Assembly: GCA_946558465.1 (NCBI GenBank) | Contig: CAMNTM010000008.1 | Location: forward strand, 80,668-144,667 | Reading direction: 5' to 3' | Origin: an uncultured Lachnospiraceae bacterium | GTDB lineage: Bacteria > Bacillota > Clostridia > Lachnospirales > Lachnospiraceae | DNA length: 64,000 nucleotides | Part shown: positions 25,791 to 34,926 of the stretch, one piece after another | How positions within the stretch are numbered: the stretch's first letter is position 1 | Layout of the letters: the number at the start of each line of letters is the position of its first letter | Position numbers and translations under genes: made by a program | The notes under the pieces: generated by a model | The model's database searches: none | Seen by the model: only the letters and a program-made list of their open reading frames with translations | Told to the model about the DNA's origin: nothing

Positions 25791-26261
25791 TCAATTTTCA
25801 ATTTCAAGCAAGACCTCTATCTCGCAGGCAATGCCGCCCGGCAGAGAATTTGTGCCGATGGCAGAGCGTGCCGGGCAGCCGGTTTCATTTCCGAAAAGTT
25901 CCAGCAGAAGGCTTGAGCCGCCGTTTATTACCTGAGGCTGCTGATTAAAATCATCGGTGCTGTTCACAAATGCCAGTATTTTTATAAACCGTTTGATTTT
26001 GTTCAAATCGCCGATGGAAGCCTCGATGTTGGCAAGAAGATTTAAAATACAGTTAAAAGCTGCCTTTTGTCCCTCTTCCAGCGATAAGTCGCGGCCTAAT
26101 TTACCAATTACGGTATTGCCGTTTCCCAGGTCAGGGCCGCAGCCGGAGCAATAGAGCAGACTCGAAGAGAATGCCTGAACCGGAGTGTATATCCCGCCCT
26201 TAGGCGGCGGTGCGGGAAGAGTAATTCCTTTTTCTGATAGTTTTTCATATACATTTGCCAT
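25791..26261 (-). CDS. RidA family protein (YjgH/long type)
   Basis: 156 residues of the RidA superfamily in the longer variant. It starts LSEKGITLPAPPPKGGIYTP and ends with the conserved ARSAIGTNSLPGGIACEIEV, whose Arg and Glu are the catalytic-pocket residues in RidA. The ATG has AGGAGGA upstream. It lies between a fold-type III PLP enzyme and the LacI regulator. PLP dehydratases acting on serine release 2-aminoacrylate, which RidA hydrolyses, so the two genes fit as a functional pair. Other proteins of this subgroup have unknown substrates, so the role is inferred from context. Confidence 0.85.
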   Translation of the reverse strand: MANVYEKLSEKGITLPAPPPKGGIYTPVQAFSSSLLYCSGCGPDLGNGNTVIGKLGRDLSLEEGQKAAFNCILNLLANIEASIGDLNKIKRFIKILAFVNSTDDFNQQPQVINGGSSLLLELFGNETGCPARSAIGTNSLPGGIACEIEVLLEIEN

Positions 26262-26329
26262 AGTTTTTATTCCTCCTTTGTATTTATTAAAAATAGCAGT
26301 ATATGTATTCGTTCCTGCAGGCAGTGTTA

Positions 26330-27466
26330 CTAATAGGTAATCTTCCGGTTTCTGGCGGTTACGTGCCAGGTATCACAGAGTCTTTTATTCGACACAACAG
26401 GGACAAAAGGGTATAAAGCGCTGGTTGGACAGATGTGGGCGGGTATCACGAAAAGCGTGTCACCAATTTGAGGACACAGATGCTCATAGCCTTCTTCCAT
26501 GACAAAGGTCCAATGTTCCTCATTTTGAAAAAGCTCCCTTGCGTGAGGAAGAGAGACAATCACTCCGCGCGCTCCGGGAGGGTCGGCGGCGACAGCCTTA
26601 TATCCCAAATCCAATGTGAAATATCCTTTTGCAGGACGGCTGATTACCCGCGTAAGAATCGCTGCGCCGGGTCTAAAATCTAAATCCGGATATTTGTGGG
26701 AGTATCCATAATCATTGATTAGTATCGTGCCGGGGGAAAGATAGATGGATATCCCTGGAAGGGCATAATCTGTATAGCAGGGCATTGACGGAGAACCGCC
26801 TAATATTAGTGTTTTAAAGCAGAATTTATCTTTACCTAGAAGAGCGGCAAGCCTGGAAATCTGATATTTTACATCTTCGGTTTGTCTGCAGCGCTCAGAG
26901 AAATCCTGTTCCGTCCTGTGACCGTCATAGCAGTGCAGACCCTCCATAGAAATGCCGGGCATAGCATGGCAGTCCTTAAAAAAGTGTGCGGTTTCTTCGA
27001 ATGATATACCGGTCCGGTTCATTCCGGGATTTATATCTGCCAATATCCTTGCTTTGAGATTATTTTTGTAAAAAAGTTCTCCGAGTCTGTGGATTTGTTC
27101 TCTATTATCACCGATTGTCAGGAAATCTACGGTTGGAAAGGCTGTAACGAGCCGGAAATAACGTATCATATTAGGTCCCACTGGCGGGTAGGCAAGAAGT
27201 ACGGAAGCTGCGCCGCTTGCAGCGGCCATTTCGGCTTCTGCAATTGTTGAACATTTGAAACGGGTAATACCGGCTTTTAACTGAAGACGGACTACCTGTT
27301 CCATCTTATGAGATTTCACATGGGGCCAAAGCCTGCCGGGAGTACCAGCCATTGCAATTGTTTTACGGATATTTTCCTGTATGATGTCTTTGTAATAAAT
27401 CAGAGAGGGTGAAATTAAGTCATTGGCCCCTTCAAATTCATAAGTAGTATCATAAATATTTATCAT
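26330..27466 (-). CDS. D-serine dehydratase / D-threonine aldolase-like PLP enzyme (fold type III)
   Basis: 378 residues of the alanine-racemase-fold DSD1/D-threonine aldolase family. The PLP lysine lies in PHVKSHKM near residue 44. The C-terminal metal motif is H344-I-C346 in PAHICPTSAL. By family knowledge an H-x-C zinc pair marks eukaryotic-type D-serine dehydratases, while D-threonine aldolases have H-x-D, so D-serine-type beta-elimination is favoured. I chose ATG 27466 with AAGGAGGAG upstream; the longer extension would start inside the promoter. It is first in the leftward arm and shares its promoter region with the glucosamine locus. A D-amino acid derived from an amino sugar is a speculative alternative substrate. 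Confidence 0.83.
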   Translation of the reverse strand: MINIYDTTYEFEGANDLISPSLIYYKDIIQENIRKTIAMAGTPGRLWPHVKSHKMEQVVRLQLKAGITRFKCSTIAEAEMAAASGAASVLLAYPPVGPNMIRYFRLVTAFPTVDFLTIGDNREQIHRLGELFYKNNLKARILADINPGMNRTGISFEETAHFFKDCHAMPGISMEGLHCYDGHRTEQDFSERCRQTEDVKYQISRLAALLGKDKFCFKTLILGGSPSMPCYTDYALPGISIYLSPGTILINDYGYSHKYPDLDFRPGAAILTRVISRPAKGYFTLDLGYKAVAADPPGARGVIVSLPHARELFQNEEHWTFVMEEGYEHLCPQIGDTLFVIPAHICPTSALYPFVPVVSNKRLCDTWHVTARNRKITY

Positions 27467-27562
27467 GGTCTCCTCCTTGTATCTGTAATGAGAATTTAAG
27501 TCAGTGTATTTGCGAGTATTAAAGATAAAATATAAAAATATTAATGAATTTATATAAAATGA

Positions 27563-27591
27563 TTGACATGAAAACCTTTTCATAGTATTAT
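27563..27591 (+). promoter_or_regulatory. Rightward promoter of the amino-sugar locus
   Basis: TTGACA (27563-27568) and TATTAT (27586-27591) are 17 bases apart. The spacer contains the left LacI-type operator. It drives the ROK kinase gene at 27642 and the genes after it. It overlaps the leftward promoter, sharing positions 27590-27591. Confidence 0.8.
27569..27582. promoter_or_regulatory. LacI-type operator, left copy
   Basis: TGAAAACCTTTTCA resembles the A/T-flanked dyads bound by LacI/CcpA-type regulators. It lies in the spacer of the rightward promoter. Its mirror copy is exactly 30 bases away centre to centre, close to three helical turns. Confidence 0.65.
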
Positions 27592-27618
27592 CATATCATG
27601 AAAAGGTTTTCATGTCAA
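27590..27618 (-). promoter_or_regulatory. Leftward promoter of the D-serine dehydratase-like/ridA/lacI group
   Basis: On the minus strand, TTGACA (27618-27613) and TATGAT (27595-27590) are separated by 17 bases. It mirrors the rightward promoter: perfect inverted arms of 22 bases (27562-27583 and 27598-27619) surround a 14-base centre. Initiation in both directions at once should be mutually exclusive. Confidence 0.8.
27599..27612. promoter_or_regulatory. LacI-type operator, right copy
   Basis: TGAAAAGGTTTTCA is the exact reverse complement of the left operator and lies in the spacer of the leftward promoter. A regulator dimer here and at the left site would occupy the same face of the DNA and close both promoters. 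Confidence 0.65.
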
Positions 27619-27641
27619 TAAAGCTTGAAAGGAAAATATCC

Positions 27642-28586
27642 ATGAGGACATATTTAGGAATGGATTTCGGAGGAACGAAACTATTAATTGGAGAGGTTGC
27701 AATTGATGGAAAAATTTTACGCAGCAAAAGCTATAGAACCAACTGCAGAACACAGGATGAGGCAGTCAGAAAACTTATAGAAAGTCTTGAAGATTATAAA
27801 CATACAGTGAGTTTTGTGGGAGATATTACTGCAGGAGGAGTTGGAATTGTGGGGGTGACAGATCATGAAAAGGGTCTGTGGATTTCAATGAATCATGAAA
27901 TTCAGGGGCCTCCGATTCCATTAGGAAAGTTATTGACAGAACAGATGGGGGTTGGCGTAGCTGTTGATAACGATGTCAGAAGCGCTACTACAGCAGAATG
28001 GCTCTGGGGTCATGGGAGGATGTCGGATAATTTTGTATATATAAATATCGGGACCGGACTGGCGGCAGGATTTGTGACAGGAGGCAGGCTGATAAGAGGA
28101 GCTAATAATAATTCTGGCGAGATAGGACATATGGTAGTCAATCTTACAGACGAGGATGAATGCATATGTGGGAGAAAAGGCTGTGCGGAAAATATTATTT
28201 CGGGAAGCGGCTTCTTAAGACAGGCGTTAAAGCATGATCTGCAGGAAATAATTGTAAGTAACGGCGCGCAGGCAGCAGACGTGCCAAGATTGATAAGACT
28301 TGTAGAAGAAGGGAATCCTGTAAGCAGGCAGATTGTTGACTATGCAGTAGACACGCTGGCATGCATTATTATGAATCTGGTGAGAGTGACAGATCCGGAT
28401 ACTATAATATTAGGCGGCGGAGTTGTCAGCGACGGATGGCTGCTGCATAAGGTAAAGGGTAAATTGAATGCGAATACGATGAGAGGTGTTGTAAACGGCG
28501 TTGTGTTGTCCCAGCTTGATCCTCAGAGTATCGGGTTGTTGGGGGCAGCTGCAGTAGGTTTGGTTTCAGTAGAAAAAAGAGAGTGA
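27642..28586 (+). CDS. ROK family sugar kinase
   Basis: 314 residues of the ROK family, with ATP-binding DFGGTK at about 8-13 and the zinc motif GH...CICGRKGCAE near 160-180 typical of glucokinase and N-acetyl-hexosamine kinases. There is no N-terminal DNA-binding domain, so it is a kinase and not a NagC/XylR repressor. I start at ATG 27642 with AAAGGAAA upstream; an in-frame ATG at 27612 lies in the operator and would be at or near the transcript start. It is the first gene of the rightward arm and probably phosphorylates a hexose or hexosamine released by the GH9 enzyme. Confidence 0.87.
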   Translation: MRTYLGMDFGGTKLLIGEVAIDGKILRSKSYRTNCRTQDEAVRKLIESLEDYKHTVSFVGDITAGGVGIVGVTDHEKGLWISMNHEIQGPPIPLGKLLTEQMGVGVAVDNDVRSATTAEWLWGHGRMSDNFVYINIGTGLAAGFVTGGRLIRGANNNSGEIGHMVVNLTDEDECICGRKGCAENIISGSGFLRQALKHDLQEIIVSNGAQAADVPRLIRLVEEGNPVSRQIVDYAVDTLACIIMNLVRVTDPDTIILGGGVVSDGWLLHKVKGKLNANTMRGVVNGVVLSQLDPQSIGLLGAAAVGLVSVEKRE

Positions 28587-28598
28587 GGAAGAAGCAGG

Positions 28599-30971
28599 AT
28601 GAGACAAAAATTCCAGAATGAACTGGTAAACACACTTTATATTCATAAGCCTTTAGCCGTTCACAGAGAAAGTGAATTAGAAGCAGAGGCAGGAATGAAA
28701 GAAGTACAAAGGAAAAAAGTTATATGGGATGGTGAAAGTAAAGATTATACGCCGGAAATGACAGGTACAGGTGTTATGTCTGTAGATTACGAGAGCAGGG
28801 TTATCCGGCTGGAGGCTCCGAGCCGGACTGACAAGTGGCCTAAAGGGGCACCGGAAGACGGTGATTACAGTGCTTTTGGGATTACAGGAGTCAGGTTTGT
28901 ATTTCAGAATGAAGATTGGAGGAGGTATAACCGCCTTCATTTCAGATGGAAGCCTATGGTGGATGGCGGCCGGATTATATATGGAAGAACTGCTGTTGAG
29001 AATGTGGGCGAGGTTAGAGTTCCGGATAAATATCTCAGAGAAGGACATACAACGTTTGATTTAAAGAATTATGAATGGAACGAATGTTACTGGGAATTTC
29101 CGTCAATGGGCCGGGATTCTGTAAGAGAACTGAAAATATATTTTGATATTTCCGGACAGGACATACCGCAGAATGATGTCATCCGATATGAATTGTCTGA
29201 TATACGGATAGAAACGATAGCAGAACCGGAATTGGAGAAAGGCTGGGAATGCCGGAAGAATAAGATTGTATTTTCTACACAGGGATATTTTGTGAAAGGA
29301 AAGAAAACAGCATTGGCAAATGTATCGGCAGATACTTTTTCTGTATTCAATTCAGAGACAAACGAGAAGGTATTTGACGGAGACATTCAGTGTGTAGTAA
29401 ACGAGAATGGAAGCTTTCAGGTGCTGGATTTTACGGAGCTTAAAAAAGAAGGCCGGTATTATCTTCAGGCGGAAGGTATAAAAAGTGAGTCCTTTGAAAT
29501 TTCATCAGTCTTATTAGAAGAGCCGGTGTGGAAGATTATTAACTTTTTGTACTGTCAGCGCTGCGGAATGCCGATAGCAAAGAGGCATGGGACATGTCAT
29601 GAAGATATATATGCCGAGCATAATGGAGTTATTATATCCTATTCAGGCGGATGGCATGATGCCGGAGATCTGTCGCAGCAGACACTCCAGACAGGAGAAA
29701 TTGTACATGCGCTGCTGGAGACAGCGGAACAATATAAAGACAACAGAGTATTGTATGAAAGGCTTTTGGAGGAAGCACAGTGGGGGCTTGATTTTATACT
29801 GAAAACCAGATTCGGCGACGGCTACCGTGCCACGAGTGCACCGTGCGTACGTGTTACCAATAATAAGCTTGGCGATATGGATGACATTAAAGCCAGAGTG
29901 CATAATCATTCTTTTGAAAATTTTACCTTTGCCGGTATAGAAGCATATGCGGCATATGTACTGAAAGAAGAGGACCCGGCATATGCTTTTGGCTGTCTGA
30001 AGGCTGCCAGAGAGGATTTCGCATTTGCAGAGGAAAAATTCGCAGAAACAAAGGTAGATCCATTTTTTCTGTATGAGCATACCTTTAATTGCGGCCTGTC
30101 CCAGTACTATGCAGCAATCGTATGGGCAGCGTCTAATCTTTATATGGCGTCAGGGAAAGAGGAGTACGCTGAGAAAGCAAGACAATGGGGAGATATGCTG
30201 TTAAAGTGTCAGGAAGAGGGAGGAAGCAGCGTACCGCTTCGGGGCTTTTTCTATCGGGACGAGTCGCATAAAAGTATCGTTCATTTTAATCATCAGTCAA
30301 GAGAGCAGCAGTTTATACAGGCGTTGGAGCTTTTGTGCCGTACACAGCACGATTCTCCTGACAGATTAAAATGGGAGGAAGGACTGAGAGGCTATGGGGA
30401 GTATCTTAAAGCAATTGCGCCATATACGGCTCCGTACGGTATGATTCCGGCAGGAATCCATCACTTTGACGAGACAGAGGACGAAGAGCTGTTTCCGTAT
30501 ATGCATCTTCTGGCAGATTATCATGAGCAGAAGAAGGATTACAAAAAACAATTAGAGTCCGGAGTATTGCTTGGTAATGGGTATGCAATCCGAAAGTTTC
30601 CTGTATGGTTTTCATTCCGCGGAAATAATGCGGTGCTTTTGTCTATGGGAAAAGCAGCCTCCTTAATCGGAAAATATTTTAAAGACGATACATTGATTCA
30701 GATTGCAAAAGAGCAGCTTTACTGGATATGGGGAAAGAATCCCTTTGGGCAGTCTATGCAGTATGGAGCGGGAACAAGGTATTGCCGTCAATTTGCCGCA
30801 CTGTGCGGAGAAAGTACAGGCGAAATACCGGTCGGCATAGAGACCTATGAAAATGAGGATGTGCCGTATTGGCCTCAGAATAACAATGCAACCTATAAAG
30901 AGATATGGACAACCTCAGCAGGAAGGTGGCTGTGGGTGGCAGCGGACATAGAAGAAACGGAAAGATTATAA
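28599..30971 (+). CDS. GH9 family glycoside hydrolase, intracellular, possible exo-beta-glucosaminidase
   Basis: 790 residues. An N-terminal all-beta region (about 40-210) and an immunoglobulin-like CelD_N domain (about 225-300) precede the GH9 (alpha/alpha)6 barrel. The catalytic-base motif GGWHDAGD gives D354 and D357, and the general acid is E768 in TYKEIWTTSAGRW. No signal peptide is present, so it acts in the cytoplasm on imported oligosaccharides. GH9 includes cellulases and also exo-beta-D-glucosaminidases from chitin-using vibrios. With NagB-like and BadF-type kinase genes downstream, the glucosaminidase role is more likely than cellulase (inference). Confidence 0.85.
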   Translation: MRQKFQNELVNTLYIHKPLAVHRESELEAEAGMKEVQRKKVIWDGESKDYTPEMTGTGVMSVDYESRVIRLEAPSRTDKWPKGAPEDGDYSAFGITGVRFVFQNEDWRRYNRLHFRWKPMVDGGRIIYGRTAVENVGEVRVPDKYLREGHTTFDLKNYEWNECYWEFPSMGRDSVRELKIYFDISGQDIPQNDVIRYELSDIRIETIAEPELEKGWECRKNKIVFSTQGYFVKGKKTALANVSADTFSVFNSETNEKVFDGDIQCVVNENGSFQVLDFTELKKEGRYYLQAEGIKSESFEISSVLLEEPVWKIINFLYCQRCGMPIAKRHGTCHEDIYAEHNGVIISYSGGWHDAGDLSQQTLQTGEIVHALLETAEQYKDNRVLYERLLEEAQWGLDFILKTRFGDGYRATSAPCVRVTNNKLGDMDDIKARVHNHSFENFTFAGIEAYAAYVLKEEDPAYAFGCLKAAREDFAFAEEKFAETKVDPFFLYEHTFNCGLSQYYAAIVWAASNLYMASGKEEYAEKARQWGDMLLKCQEEGGSSVPLRGFFYRDESHKSIVHFNHQSREQQFIQALELLCRTQHDSPDRLKWEEGLRGYGEYLKAIAPYTAPYGMIPAGIHHFDETEDEELFPYMHLLADYHEQKKDYKKQLESGVLLGNGYAIRKFPVWFSFRGNNAVLLSMGKAASLIGKYFKDDTLIQIAKEQLYWIWGKNPFGQSMQYGAGTRYCRQFAALCGESTGEIPVGIETYENEDVPYWPQNNNATYKEIWTTSAGRWLWVAADIEETERL

Positions 30972-31054
30972 TCCGGCACGTGACGGATTTTAATAGAGTA
31001 ACTCATTTAATACAATAACAGGAGGAAGAATATGAGAAAAAAGTAAAACAAGGT

Positions 31055-32323
31055 ATGAGCGTACTGCTGGCGGCATTTCTGGTAACCGGCCTCGCAGCAT
31101 GCAGTGGAAGTGATTCAAAAAGCGGCAAGTCAAAAGAGGGGGTAACAATTTCTGTAGTAAGCTGTATCGGAGCTGAAAATGGAAGTCGTCAGACATATTT
31201 GGAGTATATTGATAAGTATGAAGAGGAGACGGGAAATGAGGTAAAAGAATCTGCAGGAGTAGCAGACGAGACATGGAAAGCGCAGGTGCTGGCGGATTTT
31301 GAGGCAGGAGCAGAGCCGGATGTACTTTATTATTTTAAGGGAGTTGATGCAAATCCTTTGATTGAAGGAGAAAAGGTTGTATCGATTGATGAGATACGAG
31401 AAGAGTATCCGGAGTATGCAGATAATATGAAAGAGGAACTTATAGGAGCCTCTCCGTATGATAATAAGAACTATGCGATACCTGTAGTCGGTTACTGGGA
31501 GGCAATGTTTTGTAATAAAACAGTACTTGCCGAAGCCGGTGTAGAAGTACCGGGAGAGGACTATACGTGGGAACAGTTCATGGAAGACTGCAAAAAAATT
31601 AAAGAGGCAGGATATACGCCGGTGGCAATGTCACTGCAGCAGACCCCGCATTACTGGTTCGAATTTTTAGTTTTAAATCAGGGAGGCCCCAAGCTTCACG
31701 CAGAGCTTCCGGAATCGGCAGACGACGGGGCAAGCCAGAGATGGCAGGCGGCGCTGAATGATTTTAAGGAGATGTATGAGGCGGGACTGCTGCCGGAAAA
31801 TACGCTGACCTGTACGGACGAAGAGGCATTTCAATTGTTATTTAATGACGAGGCGGCTTTTGCGATTGACGGCTCCTGGAAGGTAGGAACCTTTGAAGAT
31901 ATGGCAGACCCGGATAATTTTGCAGTTGCGTTCCCGCCGGCAAAAGGAGACCGGCTCACCACGGATTATATCGGAGGTATTTCAGACGGATATTATATTA
32001 CACGGAAAGCATGGGAAGACCCGGAGAAGAGAGAGGCGTGTGTTAAGTTTGTAGAGATGCTTACCGGCGATGATGTGGTGGCCGAATTTGCGAATACCAG
32101 CTTTGGAATTACAGCGCTTAAGGAGGCAGTGCCGCCGGTGGAGGATGCGAATCAGTTAGAAGTATCTGTGCTGGAAATGAATGCAAAGGTCACGAGTTTT
32201 TCACCGGCAGTGCAGGATTCCCTTACCGGCGCCAGACGCGACAACTTATTCAGTAATGTCAAGAATGTAGCAGACGGACAGATGAGTGCGAAAGAAGCAC
32301 TCGAAGAAATGCTGAAAAAGTAA
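31055..32323 (+). CDS. CUT1-type sugar-binding lipoprotein; N-terminal frame lesion
   Basis: An extracellular solute-binding protein (family 1) of 422 residues from ATG 31055. A lipobox GLAAC gives acyl-Cys16, followed by a Ser/Lys-rich linker and a binding fold (TISVVSCIGAENG onward). The real start appears to be ATG 31032 with GGAGGAAG before it, but that frame stops at TAA 31044-31046 after four codons. One extra A in the A6 run at 31037-31042 would join it to the main frame and add the basic n-region of a signal peptide. Without that, re-initiation at 31055 gives a signal peptide lacking positive charges. It is either a real lesion or a homopolymer sequence error. Confidence 0.8.
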   Translation: MSVLLAAFLVTGLAACSGSDSKSGKSKEGVTISVVSCIGAENGSRQTYLEYIDKYEEETGNEVKESAGVADETWKAQVLADFEAGAEPDVLYYFKGVDANPLIEGEKVVSIDEIREEYPEYADNMKEELIGASPYDNKNYAIPVVGYWEAMFCNKTVLAEAGVEVPGEDYTWEQFMEDCKKIKEAGYTPVAMSLQQTPHYWFEFLVLNQGGPKLHAELPESADDGASQRWQAALNDFKEMYEAGLLPENTLTCTDEEAFQLLFNDEAAFAIDGSWKVGTFEDMADPDNFAVAFPPAKGDRLTTDYIGGISDGYYITRKAWEDPEKREACVKFVEMLTGDDVVAEFANTSFGITALKEAVPPVEDANQLEVSVLEMNAKVTSFSPAVQDSLTGARRDNLFSNVKNVADGQMSAKEALEEMLKK

Positions 32324-32336
32324 GCGCTGATGGATG

Positions 32337-32368
32337 TTACAGAGAACAGGGCATTCTGTTCTCTGTAA
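32337..32368. other. Intra-operon hairpin between binding protein and permease genes
   Basis: A perfect 13-base stem (32337-32349 with 32356-32368, TTACAGAGAACAG and its complement) with a six-base loop. No T run follows. Such hairpins after binding-protein genes often stabilise the upstream mRNA so that the binding protein is made in excess over the permeases. Confidence 0.65.
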
Positions 32369-32384
32369 TACAGGAGGTAGGACA

Positions 32385-33271
32385 ATGTCATCAATGTTTA
32401 GAAAAAAGAAGCCGCTGCTCTTATTTTTACTCCCGACGTTAATCTATATGGGATTGTTTTTATATTATCCGTTTGTGATGAATATCAGCAACAGTATCCA
32501 TGAGATTAAGGGGCTGGGCCAGGCGGCGGAAGCAGTAAATTCCCCGTGGTTTCTGAATTACAGGCAGATATTTGAGGACCCAAAGATATGGACTGCGTTG
32601 AGGAATACCTTAATCTTTACCGTCTGTACGGTAGTATTTCAGGTGGGAATCGGATTGGTTCTGGCTTTAATCGTGGATAATATAAGGAGAGGAGCAAAAT
32701 TTTTTCAGACGGTTTATTTTTCCCAATTGTTATCAGCGCCACAGCTTTGGGATTGATGTTTAATCTGATCTTTCTTTATAAGGGAGGCATGATAAATCAT
32801 ATCCTGCTGAATGTATTTCATCAAAAGGAGCTGATTGACTGGAAGGGAGATAAATATTGGCTGGTTACCATGCTGATTCCGACTATGTGGCAGTATGTCG
32901 GGTATTATTTTGTTATTTTAATGACAGGACTTAATAATATTTCGTCAGATATTTATGAGGCTGCAGTCATTGACGGGGTAACAAAGTGGCAGAAAATCAG
33001 ATATATCTCCTGGCCGTTATTGCATAACACACTTTGTACGTGTGTTATACTTGCCATTACTGGTTCATTAAAAATATTTGACCTTCCGTGGACAATGTTT
33101 CCAAATGGGCTGCCGATGGAGAAATCATGGCTGTTAAGCACCTATATGTATAAACAGACATTTATAGCAAGTGATGTTGATTACGGCTCGACAATTGCAA
33201 TCTTAATTGTTGTTATCGGCATTATTATGGCTCAGATTGCAAATAAAGTCTTTAAAGAAAAGGATTATTAG
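32385..33271 (+). pseudogene. CUT1-type sugar ABC transporter permease (MalF-like), single-base frameshift
   Basis: An inner-membrane permease of about 295 residues broken into two frames. The first part starts at ATG 32385 (GGAGG upstream) and has the expected LFLLPTLIYMGLFLYYPF opening helix. It leaves frame after FFQTVYF and would stop at TGA 32751-32753. The second frame continues the family sequence (GLMFNLIFLYKGG) and contains the EAA loop EAAVIDGVTKWQK. Adding one T to the T5 run at 32717-32721 gives the continuous family sequence YFFPIVISATALGLMFN. It is either a real deletion or a homopolymer sequencing error. If real, the importer is inactive. Confidence 0.8.
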
Positions 33272-33282
33272 GAGGGCGGCGT

Positions 33283-34161
33283 ATGAAAAGGGAACAAGAG
33301 CTTAGAGGAAAAAAGAAATATTCTCCTGGCACAATATGCTTTTATATCGTGCTGTGCGGCTGGGCCGTTACTACAATTTATCCCTTTTTGTGGGTATTTA
33401 TGAATTCTTTTAAACCTCGGGGAGAGATTCGGAATAATTCCTTTTCACTTCCCGTAGGTGATTTGTTTACGACAGAAAATTATGCGGAAGTATTTAATCG
33501 TATGAAGATGGGAAATGCGTATATAAACAGTATTGTCATTTCAGCAGCTGTGACAGTAATTGTACTCCTGCTGGCAGGATTTACTGCATATGGACTGAGC
33601 AGATACCGTTTTAAAGGAAGAGGGTTAGTCCGCTATCTGATTATCGGAAGCATGATGTTTCCAATGTTTGCAGTTGTCATTCCTGTGTTCCGCATGGAAC
33701 ATGCCTGGGGAATTGTTAATACGGATAATCTGCTGTTAAACTGGATAAGTGTTATATTTCCGCAGGCAGCAGGGAATATTGCGTTTGGTATTATCGTACT
33801 GATGGGATTTATCAACAGCATTCCCCTTGATTTAGAGGAAGCAGCGTATATAGAGGGGTATAATGTATATCAGATTTACTGGAAGGTTGTCATGCCGCTT
33901 ATTAAGCCAAGTCTTGCCACGGTAGGAATTTTTTCTTTTCTGTGGAGTTATAATGATTTGTTTACACAGATGTTTTTCCTGCGTTATGAAGAGTATCAGA
34001 CGGTTACTCTTGTTCTGAATAAGGTTACCAGTAAGGCAGGGACGAATTACGGAGTGATGGCCGCGGCTGTCGTATTAGTAGTTATACCGGTATTTATCAT
34101 GTATCTGCTGATGCAGAAAAATATAGTGAAGGGCCTTACAGCAGGAGCGGTTAAAGGATAG
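33283..34161 (+). CDS. CUT1-type sugar ABC transporter permease (MalG-like)
   Basis: 292 residues with six membrane helices and the conserved EAA loop EEAAYIEGYNVYQIYWKVVMP near 185-205, which contacts the ATPase. The N-terminal cytoplasmic tail is followed by FYIVLCGWAVTTIYPFLWVF, typical of MalG/LacG-type permeases. GGAGGGCGG precedes the ATG. It pairs with the frameshifted MalF-like permease and the binding protein. No ATPase gene is in the locus, as is common where a shared MsmX-type ATPase serves several CUT1 importers. Confidence 0.9.
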   Translation: MKREQELRGKKKYSPGTICFYIVLCGWAVTTIYPFLWVFMNSFKPRGEIRNNSFSLPVGDLFTTENYAEVFNRMKMGNAYINSIVISAAVTVIVLLLAGFTAYGLSRYRFKGRGLVRYLIIGSMMFPMFAVVIPVFRMEHAWGIVNTDNLLLNWISVIFPQAAGNIAFGIIVLMGFINSIPLDLEEAAYIEGYNVYQIYWKVVMPLIKPSLATVGIFSFLWSYNDLFTQMFFLRYEEYQTVTLVLNKVTSKAGTNYGVMAAAVVLVVIPVFIMYLLMQKNIVKGLTAGAVKG

Positions 34162-34176
34162 AGGAGGGGGAAAGCA

Positions 34177-34914
34177 GTGAAGATAACAATAGAAAATACG
34201 GAACATGATTTTGACGTGGCGGCGGCATGGCGCATTATTGGACAGATACTGGCAAAGAAGGATTCGGTTATCGGTCTTTCAACGGGGAAGACGACAGGAA
34301 ATATGCATAAGATAGTGAGTGATATTTACCAAAAATATCCCTTTGATACGTCGAAAGTCACAATATTTAATGTAGATGAGCTGACAAATCTGGACAGAAG
34401 CTATTCCGGAAGCTGCTATAGTATGATTTATAACGAGCTGATTAAAAATATCCATATTCCGGAGAAAAATTTTATTATGCCGCAGACATTTGCAGAAGAT
34501 TTTACAGAAGAGTGCAGAAAATTTGAAGCAGAGCTGGAAAAAAGAGGAGGGGCGGACCTTCAGATGCTTGGGATTGGCTGGAACGGGCATATCGGCATTA
34601 ACCAGCCCGGAACGCCGTTTGAAAAAACGACCTGGGTATCTCCGATGGATCCGGTTTTTGAAAAAAAAGTCCGGCAGGAGACGAATGTATCGGATGATTA
34701 TGAGCTGGGCGGCCTGACAAGAGGTATTGTGAATATTATGCATACCCGGAAAATTGTGCTGATTGCAAAAGGGAAAGAAAAGGCCTCTATTATCAGACAG
34801 GCTTTACTGGGGCCTGTTACGACAGACATACCGGCATCGGTTGTGCAGCTTCATCCGGATTGTGAGGTTCTTCTGGATTCTGATGCGGCTGGAGAAATCC
34901 GGCCATATCTTTAG
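34177..34914 (+). CDS. nagB: Glucosamine-6-phosphate deaminase family protein
   Basis: 245 residues of the NagB family, which converts glucosamine-6-phosphate to fructose-6-phosphate and ammonia. It shows the phosphate-binding GLSTGKTTGNM at about 33-43, the proton-transfer aspartate in NVDEL and the ring-opening loop GIGWNGHIGINQPG. Asn before Gly-His is common in Gram-positive NagB, but Glu148 of the E. coli enzyme is replaced by Gln here (NQPG), so altered rate or substrate is possible. The start is GTG at 34177 with GAGGAGGGGG upstream. It links the locus to glucosamine or a related amino sugar. Confidence 0.82.
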   Translation: MKITIENTEHDFDVAAAWRIIGQILAKKDSVIGLSTGKTTGNMHKIVSDIYQKYPFDTSKVTIFNVDELTNLDRSYSGSCYSMIYNELIKNIHIPEKNFIMPQTFAEDFTEECRKFEAELEKRGGADLQMLGIGWNGHIGINQPGTPFEKTTWVSPMDPVFEKKVRQETNVSDDYELGGLTRGIVNIMHTRKIVLIAKGKEKASIIRQALLGPVTTDIPASVVQLHPDCEVLLDSDAAGEIRPYL

Positions 34915-34926
34915 TGAGGACGGAAC

